Source: JBLNCE01 sp050260415 (GTDB lineage: Bacteria; Bacillota; UBA4882; JAAYXC01). Taken from it: 64,000 nucleotides of DNA. Under the pieces are notes generated by a model, which searched no databases, was not told where the DNA came from, and was given only the letters and a program-made list of their open reading frames with translations. The position numbers and the translations under genes are program-made. How positions within the stretch are numbered: position 1 is the first letter of the stretch; every line of letters starts with the position of its first letter. Shown piece by piece: positions 42,240-50,409 of the stretch. Location: positions 62,001-126,000 of the forward strand of contig JBLNCE010000085.1 of assembly GCA_050260415.1 (NCBI GenBank). Reading direction: 5' to 3'.

Positions 42240-42365
42240 GTCGCGTTCGCAGTGGTGGTTCCTCGCGTAAACGGTTGGGCGGCGAACCTGATTAGCCGTT
42301 ATGCGGGTTCCGCCGACAACAAAATGGCAATTTGTGAGCAATAGCCGAGTTGGGGGGTAGTAGGT

Positions 42366-42869
42366 GTGGAAGCAATCCTCAGCCGCAGGAGCATACGAAA
42401 ATACTCCCGCGCCGATGTTCCGGACGATCTGGTGCGTGAATTGCTGGCGGCCGCGATGAGCGCTCCTTCGGCCGGAAACGAGCAACCCTGGCATTTCGTT
42501 GTCATCAGAGATCGGCCGACGTTGGTAAAGATACCGGAAATACACCCATATGCCGGGATGATCCGCGAGGCGCCCGTGGCCATCCTTGTTTGCGGCGACC
42601 TCGAAACGACGAAGTTTGACGGCCAGTATTGGGTGCAAGATTGCGCGGCGGCGACGGAAAATCTGCTCATCGCGGTGCAGTCCAAAGGGCTTGGGGCGGT
42701 ATGGCTGGGAGTTTTTCCACTTGCCGAGCGTGTGCAAGGTTTACAGGAGTTGCTCGGTATCCCGCAGCACGTTGTGCCTTTTGCTCTGGTTCCGGTCGGT
42801 TACCCGGCGGAACGGAAACCGCCGGCAAACCGCTATGATGAGGCAAGAGTCCACCAGAATCGTTGGTAA
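42366..42869 (+). CDS. Nitroreductase-family flavoprotein
   Basis: A 167-residue FMN protein of the short nitroreductase type. The N-terminus MEAILSRRSIRKYSRADVPDDLVRELLAAAMSAPSAGNEQPWHFVVI is the FMN-binding family signature, and SKGLGAVWLGVFP with IPQHVVPFALVPVGYPAERKPP completes it. Substrates vary from quinones to flavins and nitro compounds. Position near the end of the catabolic island suggests redox balancing or a tailoring step, but this is weak inference. GTG start after GGGGGG; 126 bp separate it from the SelA-like gene. Confidence 0.9.
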   Translation: MEAILSRRSIRKYSRADVPDDLVRELLAAAMSAPSAGNEQPWHFVVIRDRPTLVKIPEIHPYAGMIREAPVAILVCGDLETTKFDGQYWVQDCAAATENLLIAVQSKGLGAVWLGVFPLAERVQGLQELLGIPQHVVPFALVPVGYPAERKPPANRYDEARVHQNRW

Positions 42870-42901
42870 ACATAAGTTGGTAGACGGGAGGAGTCGCCAT
42901 C

Positions 42902-43372
42902 ATGTCCATGGTTGATAAGAAGTTGGCGGAACTTGGGATCGAACTGCCGAAGAAACCCTTGACCGGGAAAGGAGTCGTTCCTGCTCGTCGGGAAGGAAAC
43001 CTCGTCTTTCTATCCGGCCATGGCTGCGAAAAGGAGGATGGGCAATACATCCATACAGGGAAACTTGGCGCCGGACTTACGATCGAACAAGGCTACGAAG
43101 CGGCACGCCAGTGCGGCTTACAGCTCCTGGCAAGCCTGAAGAACTACCTCGGAGATCTCGATCGGGTAACCAGGATTATCAAGGTAACCGGATTTGTGAA
43201 CAGCGCCCCCGATTTCTACAAGCAGCCCGCGGTCATGCACGGGTGTTCGGACCTGCTGGTGGATCTCTTCGGAGAACGGGGCCAGCATGCCCGATCGGCG
43301 ATCGGTGTGGCGGCCTTGCCGAATAATATGGCGGTTGAGGTCGAGATGATCGTGGCGGTCAAGGATGAGTGA
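42902..43372 (+). CDS. RidA-family enamine/imine deaminase, copy 2
   Basis: A 156-residue RidA-like protein, the same length as the copy at 35150-35620 and clearly paralogous: both begin with a tail of the form KLAELGIELP or RLKDLGFALP, have LVFLSGHG or LVFCSGHG, and contain GDLDRVTRIIKVTGFVNSAPDFY or a close equivalent. The C-terminal HARSAIGVAALPNNMAVEVEMIV carries the conserved Arg. It ends the 13-gene run. Two copies may serve different intermediates. Confidence 0.9.
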   Translation: MSMVDKKLAELGIELPKKPLTGKGVVPARREGNLVFLSGHGCEKEDGQYIHTGKLGAGLTIEQGYEAARQCGLQLLASLKNYLGDLDRVTRIIKVTGFVNSAPDFYKQPAVMHGCSDLLVDLFGERGQHARSAIGVAALPNNMAVEVEMIVAVKDE

Positions 43373-43377
43373 ATGCG

Positions 43378-43767
43378 TTACTCATGCACGAAACCCTGCG
43401 GCTTTGTTTTCTGGGCCTTCGCCACGCGAAGGCCCATCTCGGGTACAATACGATTCCTTGCCGGGATTTCGAGAGTGGAAGCAAAACATGCAGGTACCGC
43501 CAGTACGTCGTGTGCCCGCGTGTCACGGGCAAACACATCCATATAGGCCTGGCGCTGAGCCGGGTCGACCTGCGTGGGCAAGCCGAAGAGTTCCACAACA
43601 TGATGGCGTTCCTCATCGGCGATGTGAATAAACAAGGCGGCCGCTTCGGGCATCGGCGCGCGACGAGCGAAGGCGGTGTATTCGTTGATGGCCTCGAGTT
43701 CTCCGCGGATGGCGGACCGGATGTCAAACGCCAGATCCTCCGCGCTATGGGTGTTCTTTATCGACAT
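43378..43767 (-). CDS. Ferritin-like/demiferritin-type protein
   Basis: A 129-residue helical protein. The two metal-binding helices read RSAIRGELEAINEYTAFARR and FIHIADEERHHVVELFGL, which give the Glu/ExxH pattern of half-ferritin (EncFtn-like) and rubrerythrin-type proteins. The usual family ends soon after PAQRQAYMD; here about 50 further residues follow, the last part encoded by an 11-bp perfect inverted repeat at 43412-43436. ATG 43767 follows GGGAAGG. No encapsulin gene lies next to it, so encapsulation is not indicated. It is convergent with the RidA gene, 5 bp apart. Confidence 0.75.
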   Translation of the reverse strand: MSIKNTHSAEDLAFDIRSAIRGELEAINEYTAFARRAPMPEAAALFIHIADEERHHVVELFGLPTQVDPAQRQAYMDVFARDTRAHDVLAVPACFASTLEIPARNRIVPEMGLRVAKAQKTKPQGFVHE

Positions 43768-43938
43768 CTGCGTTTGCCTTCCCAGCCCGGTTCCGTCCTC
43801 GCCGACAACTATGCCCAAACCCCGGCGTTTGTGGACGGGCGCGACGCTCACCCGGCCGCCGGGCCCAACGGAAAACCGGGGACCGGATAAAAGTCTGGCT
43901 GAAGGAGAAAAGCGGACTTGGGTTTGTGTTCATGGCGC

Positions 43939-43944
43939 ATTATA
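43939..43944 (-). promoter_or_regulatory. Candidate -10 box for the ferritin-like gene
   Basis: On the minus strand TATAAT occurs at 43944-43939, about 170 bases before the ferritin-like start. No good -35 is present at the right distance, so this is weak. The remaining bases from 43768 to 44075 hold no recognisable gene. Confidence 0.3.
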
Positions 43945-44075
43945 TGAAGTGACTCGCATCATCTCCCGGGGCCGCCACATGCAGCCTGGGGTGCGGCACT
44001 TGCGCAAAGATGGTTCTTCCCGCCTCATTTGGTGAGCTTCTTACAAAGGGAAGAAGGGTCACGGGTGGTCTTGGC

Positions 44076-44104
44076 TTGACAAGGCCGGCGCCCCGTGATA
44101 ATAT
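44076..44104 (+). promoter_or_regulatory. SigA-type promoter of tRNA-Val
   Basis: A perfect TTGACA at 44076-44081 and TAATAT at 44099-44104 with 17 bp spacing, ending 13 bases before the mature tRNA. Confidence 0.88.
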
Positions 44105-44117
44105 AGTTTCTGCCGAT

Positions 44118-44194
44118 GGGGAAGTAGCTCAGTTGGCTAGAGTGCTACGTTGACATCGTAGAGGTCGGAGGTTCGATCCCTCTCTTCCCCACCA
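44118..44194 (+). tRNA. tRNA-Val (anticodon GAC)
   Basis: A 77-base cloverleaf. Acceptor GGGGAAG pairs with CTTCCCC; the D arm is GCTC-loop-GAGT; the anticodon stem CTACG/CGTAG encloses TTGACAT, giving anticodon GAC; the T arm is GGAGG-TTCGATC-CCTCT. ACCA is encoded at the 3' end. It is transcribed from its own promoter and ended by a hairpin at 44209. Confidence 0.96.
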
Positions 44195-44208
44195 TTTGCG
44201 CGCAAGAG

Positions 44209-44233
44209 CCGGTACGTCATGTGCCGGTTTTTT
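44209..44233 (+). terminator. Intrinsic terminator after tRNA-Val
   Basis: CCGGTAC at 44209-44215 pairs with GTGCCGG at 44221-44227 (one G-U), followed by six T. Confidence 0.8.
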
Positions 44234-44351
44234 CTTTTGGGCGGCCTGCTCCTGGACAAAAAGGTGACCGCCTGGATTCGTGCCTTCCTTCCCACTGTAT
44301 AGCCCCATTTGACCGCACATATAATAGGCGTGAGGAAGGAAGTGACACAAT

Positions 44352-45224
44352 ATGGAAGTCTTCTCCATAGGAACTGCTCAGCCAATGGCCTCTGTGCGGG
44401 CGGACCTTGAACACGAGATCGGCATCCTGCACCAGCAAGGCCTTGCCGTGCAGGTACTTGAGGAGAATCGGGGCGTGTTCTCCTTCGTCGACTGCCAATT
44501 CGACCAAGCCCAGAGCGGCGATGATGCTAATCAGGCGCGTATCCTCCGTTATTATCTCGCGAACGTCATCACGGACCTGATTCTCAATCCGCTGACCCGT
44601 GAAATGCTGGCCCGCATAATCAAGGGTAATTATAAGCTCTTCAACGAGGAAGAACATCGGACCATCCAAAATGAGGCCATGGCGATTCTAAACGCAAAGG
44701 GTACGGAAAACGGCGTGCCCTATCGCATATACCGGCGCAATCAAGTGCTGGCCAAAGTCCTCAGATATTTGGAGCAGCACAACCAAATGGTGCTGGAGGG
44801 GTTTCTCCGCTTTCAGCTAAAAGACTATTTTTCCGAGATGCGCGAGGCGATCGACCGGTCGGTCGATCAATTCATGCTCAAGCGGGAGTACCACGAGTTT
44901 ATCCGATTGCTGCGCTACTTCGTGGAAATGCAGTCGCCCCGCATCGAGGAAGTCAACGTGAGGGTTAAGGGCGGGGGAATGTTCTCCTTGCTCGACGAGG
45001 ACGGAGAGCCCATCGAGCATGAACAGTTGCGCAGCGTCCTGACCGACGCCGGCCCCGAGGAGATCGATTACGAGGATCTGCTGCTGTCCGCCCTCATCAC
45101 GATCGCGCCCGCGCGGGTGATCCTGCACATTATGGAACCGCTGGAAGTGGTCGATACGATCCGACAAGTCTTCGGCGACCGGGTGATCGTATGTCCGGGG
45201 TGTCGGGTCTGCAAACCCCAATAG
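44352..45224 (+). CDS. ytxC: Putative sporulation protein YtxC
   Basis: A 290-residue protein of the YtxC family, found almost only in endospore formers. The N-terminal part includes RYYLANVITDLILNPL; the middle has LRFQLKDYFSEMREAIDRSVDQFMLKREYHEFIRLLRYFVEMQ, the most conserved family block; and the C-terminus has APARVILHIMEPLEVVDTIRQVFGDRVIVCPGC. Its molecular function is unknown. In many Clostridia it lies next to a tRNA and thrS or near spoIIAB-independent loci; here it lies between tRNA-Val and tRNA-Arg. GGAAGGAAGTG precedes the ATG. Confidence 0.9.
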   Translation: MEVFSIGTAQPMASVRADLEHEIGILHQQGLAVQVLEENRGVFSFVDCQFDQAQSGDDANQARILRYYLANVITDLILNPLTREMLARIIKGNYKLFNEEEHRTIQNEAMAILNAKGTENGVPYRIYRRNQVLAKVLRYLEQHNQMVLEGFLRFQLKDYFSEMREAIDRSVDQFMLKREYHEFIRLLRYFVEMQSPRIEEVNVRVKGGGMFSLLDEDGEPIEHEQLRSVLTDAGPEEIDYEDLLLSALITIAPARVILHIMEPLEVVDTIRQVFGDRVIVCPGCRVCKPQ

Positions 45225-45225
45225 G

Positions 45226-45254
45226 TTGATCCCCGGCGCCGCATGTGCTATACT
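45226..45254 (+). promoter_or_regulatory. SigA-type promoter of tRNA-Arg
   Basis: TTGATC at 45226-45231 and TATACT at 45249-45254 with 17 bp spacing, 11 bases before the mature tRNA. The -35 box starts right after the ytxC stop codon. Confidence 0.82.
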
Positions 45255-45265
45255 ACGGACGGTAG

Positions 45266-45342
45266 GCGCCCGTAGCTCAGCTGGATAGAGTGACAGGCTT
45301 CGAACCTGGAGGTCGGGGGTTCGAATCCCTCCGGGCGCACCA
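45266..45342 (+). tRNA. tRNA-Arg (anticodon TCG)
   Basis: A 77-base cloverleaf. Acceptor GCGCCCG pairs with CGGGCGC; the D arm is GCTC-loop-GAGT; the anticodon loop CTTCGAA has T at position 33 and anticodon TCG; the T arm is GGGGG-TTCGAAT-CCCTC. CCA is encoded. The outermost pair of the anticodon stem (27-43) is A-G and so mismatched, which is slightly unusual. A short variable loop excludes the Ser(CGA) reading. Confidence 0.93.
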
Positions 45343-45350
45343 GCGAATGA

Positions 45351-45376
45351 AACCCTCGCCATGGCGGGGGTTTTTT
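45351..45376 (+). terminator. Intrinsic terminator after tRNA-Arg
   Basis: AACCCTCG at 45351-45358 pairs with CGGGGGTT at 45365-45372 (one G-U) around CCATGG; six T cover 45371-45376. Confidence 0.8.
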
Positions 45377-45401
45377 GATGAGAAAAGCCGGCAGGAGGGG
45401 A

Positions 45402-46229
45402 ATGAATTTGACGAAGAGCGTCCCGGAGGCCGATTGGCTCCCGGCGCTGCGGCGCAAATACGGCCGCCGGGCCGAGGTGCGCGCCCAGAAACGGGCGGCC
45501 CTGGCGGGTCTCAACGCACAGGAAGAGTTGCTGCTCTTCCATTTCCCGCCGCCGGTCGAGCGCGCCCTGGTCGTGGGCTGCGGCGCGGGTCGCGAGCTTC
45601 TTAGCTTAGCCGCGCGGGGATGGCAGGTCACGGGGATCGATCTGGCGTCTCCACCCCTGCTGGCGGCGAGGAAGGCCCTGGCAAGGCAAGGGTTCTCGGC
45701 AGAGCTCGTACACTTGGCGACACCTTACCCGTGGCCGTTTGCCGACGGTTCGTTCGGGGCGGTCCTTCTCCTGGCGCAGGTTCTCGAACACCTTCCCGAG
45801 CGCGCGCAACGCTTGGCGGTATTGCGCGAAACGGCGCGGACGCTCCTGCCCGGCGGACTCGTCTACCTCGGTACACATGCGATTTCGGCCGCGGACCGGG
45901 ATGAGTTGAGATGGCTTGCGCCCGATGCCGGGCGGCCGGAGACGATTCTGGCGCAGCGAATCTCCCGCGCGCGCAGTCCCGGCGCCTTGCCCATGCATCT
46001 ATACGGCCGGGAGGAACTCTGCGCCGAGGTGGCGGAGTCCGGCTTGGCCGTGTTGAGCTGGCTCGTGCATGAGGAGCCGGGGGAAGGACATCCGGTCTGG
46101 CGCCGTTTTCTCTATCTGGCGGCATATAAACAACCATCGGCGGCCGTAAGTATACAGTTCACTATGGCCGGCCCTGAAGGAACTCGTCCGTGGCCGGGCG
46201 AATCATCCTCCGGACATAGGAACGGATAG
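45402..46229 (+). CDS. Class I SAM-dependent methyltransferase
   Basis: A 275-residue methyltransferase. After an Arg-rich N-terminus of about 45 residues comes the Rossmann core: ALVVGCGAGRELLSLAARG (motif I), GIDLASPPLLAARKALA, PFADGSFGAVLLLAQVLEHLPE and LRETARTLLPGGLVYLG. These are typical of UbiE/methyltransf_11 enzymes. The substrate is unknown. The ATG at 45402 follows GGAGGGGA; 26 bp of further open frame lie upstream. It is followed closely by the aminotransferase gene. Confidence 0.85.
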   Translation: MNLTKSVPEADWLPALRRKYGRRAEVRAQKRAALAGLNAQEELLLFHFPPPVERALVVGCGAGRELLSLAARGWQVTGIDLASPPLLAARKALARQGFSAELVHLATPYPWPFADGSFGAVLLLAQVLEHLPERAQRLAVLRETARTLLPGGLVYLGTHAISAADRDELRWLAPDAGRPETILAQRISRARSPGALPMHLYGREELCAEVAESGLAVLSWLVHEEPGEGHPVWRRFLYLAAYKQPSAAVSIQFTMAGPEGTRPWPGESSSGHRNG

Positions 46230-46240
46230 GGGGAGTTTGC

Positions 46241-47434
46241 TTGGCTTTACGGTTGGCGACACGAGCGCGGGGTATCAGTCCGTCATCTACTCTGGCCATC
46301 GACGCCAAAGCCAAACAGATGCTGCGTGACGGCATAGACGTGGTCTCTTTCGGCGCCGGTGAGCCCGATTTCGATACGCCCGGCTTTATCAAAGAAGAAG
46401 CAATGGCGGCTTTACGCGCCGGCATGACCAAGTATGCTCCCGTCAGCGGCACGGTCGATCTCAAACAGGCCGTCTGCGATCGGTTGCGCGCGGACTACGG
46501 GCTCGAATATGAGCCGAAGCACGTCGTGATTTCCTGCGGCGCCAAACACGCGTTGTACAACGCCTTCCAGGTCCTGCTCGAACCGGGGGATGAAGTCATC
46601 CTACCCGTACCGTACTGGGTCAGCTACAGCGAACAGATCAAGCTGGCGGGCGGCGTGGTAGTGCCTGTTGCCACCACGGCCGCCAATGGCTTTCTCCTGC
46701 AGCCGGATGATTTCGCGGCGGCGATCGGGCCGCGCACCAGGGCGGTCGTGATCAACAGCCCGAACAACCCCACCGGGGCGGTCTACAGCCGCGAGATCCT
46801 GGGCGCGCTGGCGGAGATCGCCGTGCGCCGCGATCTGGTCATCGTCTCGGACGAGGTCTACGATCACCTGGTCTACGACGGCGTCAAGCCGACGAGCGTC
46901 CCCACCCTCGGACCGGAAGTGGCGGCGCGGACGATCCTGATCAACGGGCTTTCCAAGACCTACGCCATGACCGGCTGGCGCATCGGCTATGCCGCCGGCG
47001 ACGAGGGTCTGATCAAGGCCATGGGCGACCTGCAGAGCCATAGCAGCAACGCCACCACGTTCTGTCAAGCAGCAAGCGTGGCGGCACTGCGCGGACCGCA
47101 GGGGGAAGTGGAAACGATGCGGGCCGAGTTCGCCAAGCGTCGCGATCTCATGGTGGAACTCGTGCGGAGCATCCCGGGGTTCAAATGCACGATGCCAAAA
47201 GGCGCCTTCTATGTCTTTGCCGACGTCGCCGCGCTCGTCGGACGGACCATCGGGGGAGAGAAAATCCGTGACGACGGCCATCTGGCGGCTTTGTTGCTCG
47301 AGAAGGCGCGGGTCGCGGTCGTGCCGGGTGACGGATTCGGCATGCCGAATTACATCCGCTTTTCCTATGCCACGAGCCGGGAGAGGATCGCGGAGGGTCT
47401 GAGCCGCATCACGGCCATGATCGGAGGGGCGTAA
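46241..47434 (+). CDS. Aspartate aminotransferase-type PLP enzyme (class I/II)
   Basis: A 397-residue aminotransferase of the thermophilic AspAT/AatA branch. Features are ATRARGISPSSTLAIDAKAK, FGAGEPDFDTPGFIKE, the NSPNNPTG motif, SDEVYDHLVYDG, the PLP lysine in NGLSKTYAMTGWRIGYA and the substrate Arg in the C-terminal YIRFSYATSRERI. It interconverts aspartate or related amino acids with 2-oxoglutarate; some relatives also accept prephenate. The TTG start follows GGGGGAG. It begins 11 bp after the methyltransferase stop. Confidence 0.93.
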   Translation: MALRLATRARGISPSSTLAIDAKAKQMLRDGIDVVSFGAGEPDFDTPGFIKEEAMAALRAGMTKYAPVSGTVDLKQAVCDRLRADYGLEYEPKHVVISCGAKHALYNAFQVLLEPGDEVILPVPYWVSYSEQIKLAGGVVVPVATTAANGFLLQPDDFAAAIGPRTRAVVINSPNNPTGAVYSREILGALAEIAVRRDLVIVSDEVYDHLVYDGVKPTSVPTLGPEVAARTILINGLSKTYAMTGWRIGYAAGDEGLIKAMGDLQSHSSNATTFCQAASVAALRGPQGEVETMRAEFAKRRDLMVELVRSIPGFKCTMPKGAFYVFADVAALVGRTIGGEKIRDDGHLAALLLEKARVAVVPGDGFGMPNYIRFSYATSRERIAEGLSRITAMIGGA

Positions 47435-47450
47435 TATAAGCCGCAATTCA

Positions 47451-48320
47451 TTGAAGGGTCTGGGCATGGCCGCCTTGGCGGCCTTCTTTTTCGCGACGAT
47501 GCCCGTGGCCGCCCGCCTCGTCTATAGGGGCGGAGCGGCGGATTCCTTCTCGCTCCTGGCGGTGAGGTTTGCGGGGGGCGCCCTGCTGCTCTGGTTCCTG
47601 CGGGACCGGCGTGAACCGTTATGGCCGGCCGGCGCGGAAATACCCTGGCTTGCCTTGGCCGTGGGGGGGCTCACCGCCACCTCGGCGGCCTACTTCCACG
47701 CCCTGCGCACCGTGCCCGCGGCCACGGCGGTCCTGCTCGTCTACACCTATCCCGCCTTCACGGCAATCGCCGCGCGCGCCTGGTTCCGCGAGCCGTTAGG
47801 CTTGAGGCGGGGCGCGGCCTTGACCGTGACCTTCATCGGCTGCGCCGCCCTGATCGGGTGGTCCCGCGCGGGCCTGCGCGGCGTCCCCCTCGCGGGGCTG
47901 CTGATCGCCGCCCTGAGCGGGCTGACTTATGCCGGTTTCGGCCTCGGCGGCCAGCAGGTCATGCGCGCCCGTTCCGCGGCCTGGGTCAACCGGTGGGCCG
48001 TGACCGGCGCCGCCCTTGTCTTTCTGAGCCTGCGCCCCCCCACGACCTGGGCGGCCGGAGGACGGCCGCTGCTCTATGGGGGTCTGTACTTGGCCGTCAT
48101 CGCCACTTACCTTGCCAACACGCTTTACCTGGCCGCCGTCCGCCGGGTGGGCGCCACCCGCGCCGGGCTCTATTCCACCACGGAGCCCATCTTCACGGCC
48201 ATCCTTGCCTGGCTGTTCCTCCGCGAAAGGCTTACCGGCGGCCAGATGGCCGGCGCCGCGCTGGTGCTGATCGGCGTGCTCTGGCTGGAAGGATTGACGG
48301 AGAACCGGGAACGGCAATGA
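47451..48320 (+). CDS. EamA/DMT-family exporter
   Basis: A 289-residue membrane protein with ten predicted segments arranged as two EamA halves. GLGMAALAAFFFATMPVAARLVY starts the first half, and YFHALRTVPAATAVLLVYTYPAFTAIAARAWFREP ends it; the second half contains TRAGLYSTTEPIFTAILAWLFLRERLTGGQMAGAALVLIGV. Such proteins export amino acids or other metabolites. It begins 16 bp after the aminotransferase stop, probably in the same operon. The cargo is unknown. Confidence 0.9.
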   Translation: MKGLGMAALAAFFFATMPVAARLVYRGGAADSFSLLAVRFAGGALLLWFLRDRREPLWPAGAEIPWLALAVGGLTATSAAYFHALRTVPAATAVLLVYTYPAFTAIAARAWFREPLGLRRGAALTVTFIGCAALIGWSRAGLRGVPLAGLLIAALSGLTYAGFGLGGQQVMRARSAAWVNRWAVTGAALVFLSLRPPTTWAAGGRPLLYGGLYLAVIATYLANTLYLAAVRRVGATRAGLYSTTEPIFTAILAWLFLRERLTGGQMAGAALVLIGVLWLEGLTENRERQ

Positions 48321-48384
48321 GCGCGCTATTGGAGGAAAATTCGGGACATTTGTAGAACACTTGTGCTGAAAGCGCGGGTGGTTC

Positions 48385-50307
48385 GTGATGGGGCTGATTC
48401 TGCTCCTGGTCTCGCTCGTCGTCGGCTACTGCCTCGTCAAGACTTACCTGGGTCTCAAGGATCCGCTGCTGCTCTTCGTCGGGTCCGTCCTCGCCGGCAT
48501 CCTCGTCTCCGCGCCCGTTCTCTACCTGCTAGACCTCCTGTTCGTCGCGGCCTTTCACCATTACACGTTGAGCAACGGGGTCTTCCTCGCCGCGGCGTCG
48601 ATTCTTATCGCATGGTCGCTCAGGCGCCAAGGCCTTCTCCGGGAACTGCGGGACGAGGCGGCCGGATTACGGCGCGACAAGGCGGGGCTGGTGATGCTGC
48701 TTCTGGCCGCGCTCTTCTCGGCTTGGCTCTTCTACCAGGCCTTCAGGCCGCGGGGCGGCGACATCGTCGACCTCAATTGCTGGAGCGACCATCTCTATCA
48801 CACCGCTTATATCCGTTCGGTGAGCATCGGGCGGAATATCCCCATCGAGCGGCCATATTTCGCCAATGAGGCGGTCAACTACCATTTTCTCTTTGATTAT
48901 TTCTGCGGCAAGATCACGCAGATGGGCCTTCACTCCGTACATGCCTTGAATATCATGTCGATTCTGGGCATGACCGCGCTGCTCCTGCTGATCTTCGCGT
49001 GGGGGAGGTTCTACTTTCATAGCGCGGCCGCGGGAGTCTTGGGCGCGATCTTCCTGATCCTGCACAGTTCCCTGAGCGGGTTGGCCTGGCTGCAAGCGAA
49101 CTTGCACGGTACGGATGTCCTGGCGCGGATCGTAGGTAAGACGGGCTGGCTGCAAGGTGCGCAGTTTGAGAACTGGGGCTTGTTCAACCTCGGCGTCTTT
49201 CAGGCGCAAAGGCACTTTCCTTTTGCCCTGGCCGTACTCCTGCTCGTTGTCTTGGTGGTATGGCAGGACCGCGAAGCGCCCGCGCCGGAGGGAAAAGAGG
49301 CCGGCCCGTGGGCCGGGCGCCTGTTCCTCGGTTTCATCATCGGCCTCCTGCCGTTCTGGCATATCGTGGTGGCGTTCATCGCCATCATCATCGTGGCATC
49401 CTTCGGGCTTACCGGCCTCAAGAAGAAGGGCTACCCAATCGGGATCCTGGCCAGCGTGCTGACCGCGCTCGCCATGGTTGTCCCGCAATATCTCCTCTTC
49501 CGGTCGGGCGGGACGGTTCTAACCGGTTATCCGAAGATATTCTTCGGCTATGGCGCCGAGCAACGCACGCTGGCGGCGATCGGCCATTATTACCTCAGGG
49601 TGCTCGGCGTGAAGCCGTTGGTGCTCGCGACGGCGCTCATGCTCATGCCGTGGAAACGTAGATTCGATCTGCTGATCTTGAGCATACCCTTTCTTCTCGG
49701 CAACATTCTGCAATTTGGACCGGTGCTCTACGATAACAACAAGCTGTTGCTCATCTCCCTCGTCTTCCTCAATTGCTACGCCGGTTATGCGGTGATCCTG
49801 CTCTATCGCGCGGCGCGCGAGCGGCTCGGACTGCTTGCCCTGGCCTGTCCGGTTCTCCTTTGCTTCATGCTGACCTTCGCGGGCGTGCTCGATCTATTCT
49901 CCACGGCGAATCAGCGCACCATGATCGTGGCGGACCGGAGTTCGCCCCTGGTGCAATGGGTCGCCGGGGAAACGGATCCGCGGGCGGTCTTTCTCACCAA
50001 TCCCGAGATGCCGCATTATGATACCGCCATCACCTCGCTCCGCTTGGCCGGGCGCCGGTTTTACCTCTTGCTCAACAATAACGACCAGTCGGACAAGAAA
50101 GCGCGGTTTGAGATCGCGCAGACGATCTATACCTTCGCCGGGGATCCGGACTACATCAAAGCGCTGATCCGAAAAGAAAAGATCGATTACGTGGTGGTGG
50201 ATGACTGGCTGCGTGAGAGCGCCAGCTTCCCCCTCAACGAGCAGGCCATCGCGGGGAACCTGAGACTGAGGTACCATTCCAAGGAGACGGATGTCTACTC
50301 GCTCTAG
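48385..50307 (+). CDS. Large multi-pass membrane protein, GT-C glycosyltransferase-like
   Basis: A 640-residue protein with at least 12 hydrophobic segments. After three N-terminal segments comes a periplasmic loop, GGDIVDLNCWSDHLYHTAYIRSVSIG, holding acidic residues as in the first loop of GT-C enzymes (PMT, oligosaccharyltransferase-like), then NIPIERPYFANEAVNYHFLFDYF. The C-terminal soluble part (from about 535) reads RTMIVADRSSPLVQWVAGETDPRAVFLTNP and resembles the C-terminal domain of such membrane proteins. I infer a polyprenyl-sugar-dependent transferase; no family name is certain. GTG 48385 and ATG 48388 are both possible starts. Confidence 0.65.
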   Translation: MMGLILLLVSLVVGYCLVKTYLGLKDPLLLFVGSVLAGILVSAPVLYLLDLLFVAAFHHYTLSNGVFLAAASILIAWSLRRQGLLRELRDEAAGLRRDKAGLVMLLLAALFSAWLFYQAFRPRGGDIVDLNCWSDHLYHTAYIRSVSIGRNIPIERPYFANEAVNYHFLFDYFCGKITQMGLHSVHALNIMSILGMTALLLLIFAWGRFYFHSAAAGVLGAIFLILHSSLSGLAWLQANLHGTDVLARIVGKTGWLQGAQFENWGLFNLGVFQAQRHFPFALAVLLLVVLVVWQDREAPAPEGKEAGPWAGRLFLGFIIGLLPFWHIVVAFIAIIIVASFGLTGLKKKGYPIGILASVLTALAMVVPQYLLFRSGGTVLTGYPKIFFGYGAEQRTLAAIGHYYLRVLGVKPLVLATALMLMPWKRRFDLLILSIPFLLGNILQFGPVLYDNNKLLLISLVFLNCYAGYAVILLYRAARERLGLLALACPVLLCFMLTFAGVLDLFSTANQRTMIVADRSSPLVQWVAGETDPRAVFLTNPEMPHYDTAITSLRLAGRRFYLLLNNNDQSDKKARFEIAQTIYTFAGDPDYIKALIRKEKIDYVVVDDWLRESASFPLNEQAIAGNLRLRYHSKETDVYSL

Positions 50308-50351
50308 AAGCATTGCGAAGAAGCCATTTTCTCGCGGCGCGATGATTTGCT

Positions 50352-50409
50352 CTCTCCCCTTTATTTCCCATCTCCCGCACGCGCGGGAGCGGGGGATCAA
50401 GGGGAAGAG
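50352..50409. repeat. Extended imperfect palindrome
   Basis: CTCTCCCCTT at 50352-50361 pairs with AAGGGGaAGAG at 50399-50409 (one bulge), and inside it CTCCCGC (50372-50378), ACGC, GCGGGAG (50383-50389) form a perfect 7-bp hairpin. No T-run follows. It could be a REP-like element or a weak terminator of the GT-C gene, whose stop is 45 bp upstream. Confidence 0.55.

Noticed and set aside
44217..45542. Minus-strand frames across ytxC and tRNA-Arg
   Set aside because: They cross a tRNA gene and mirror ytxC; no family resemblance.
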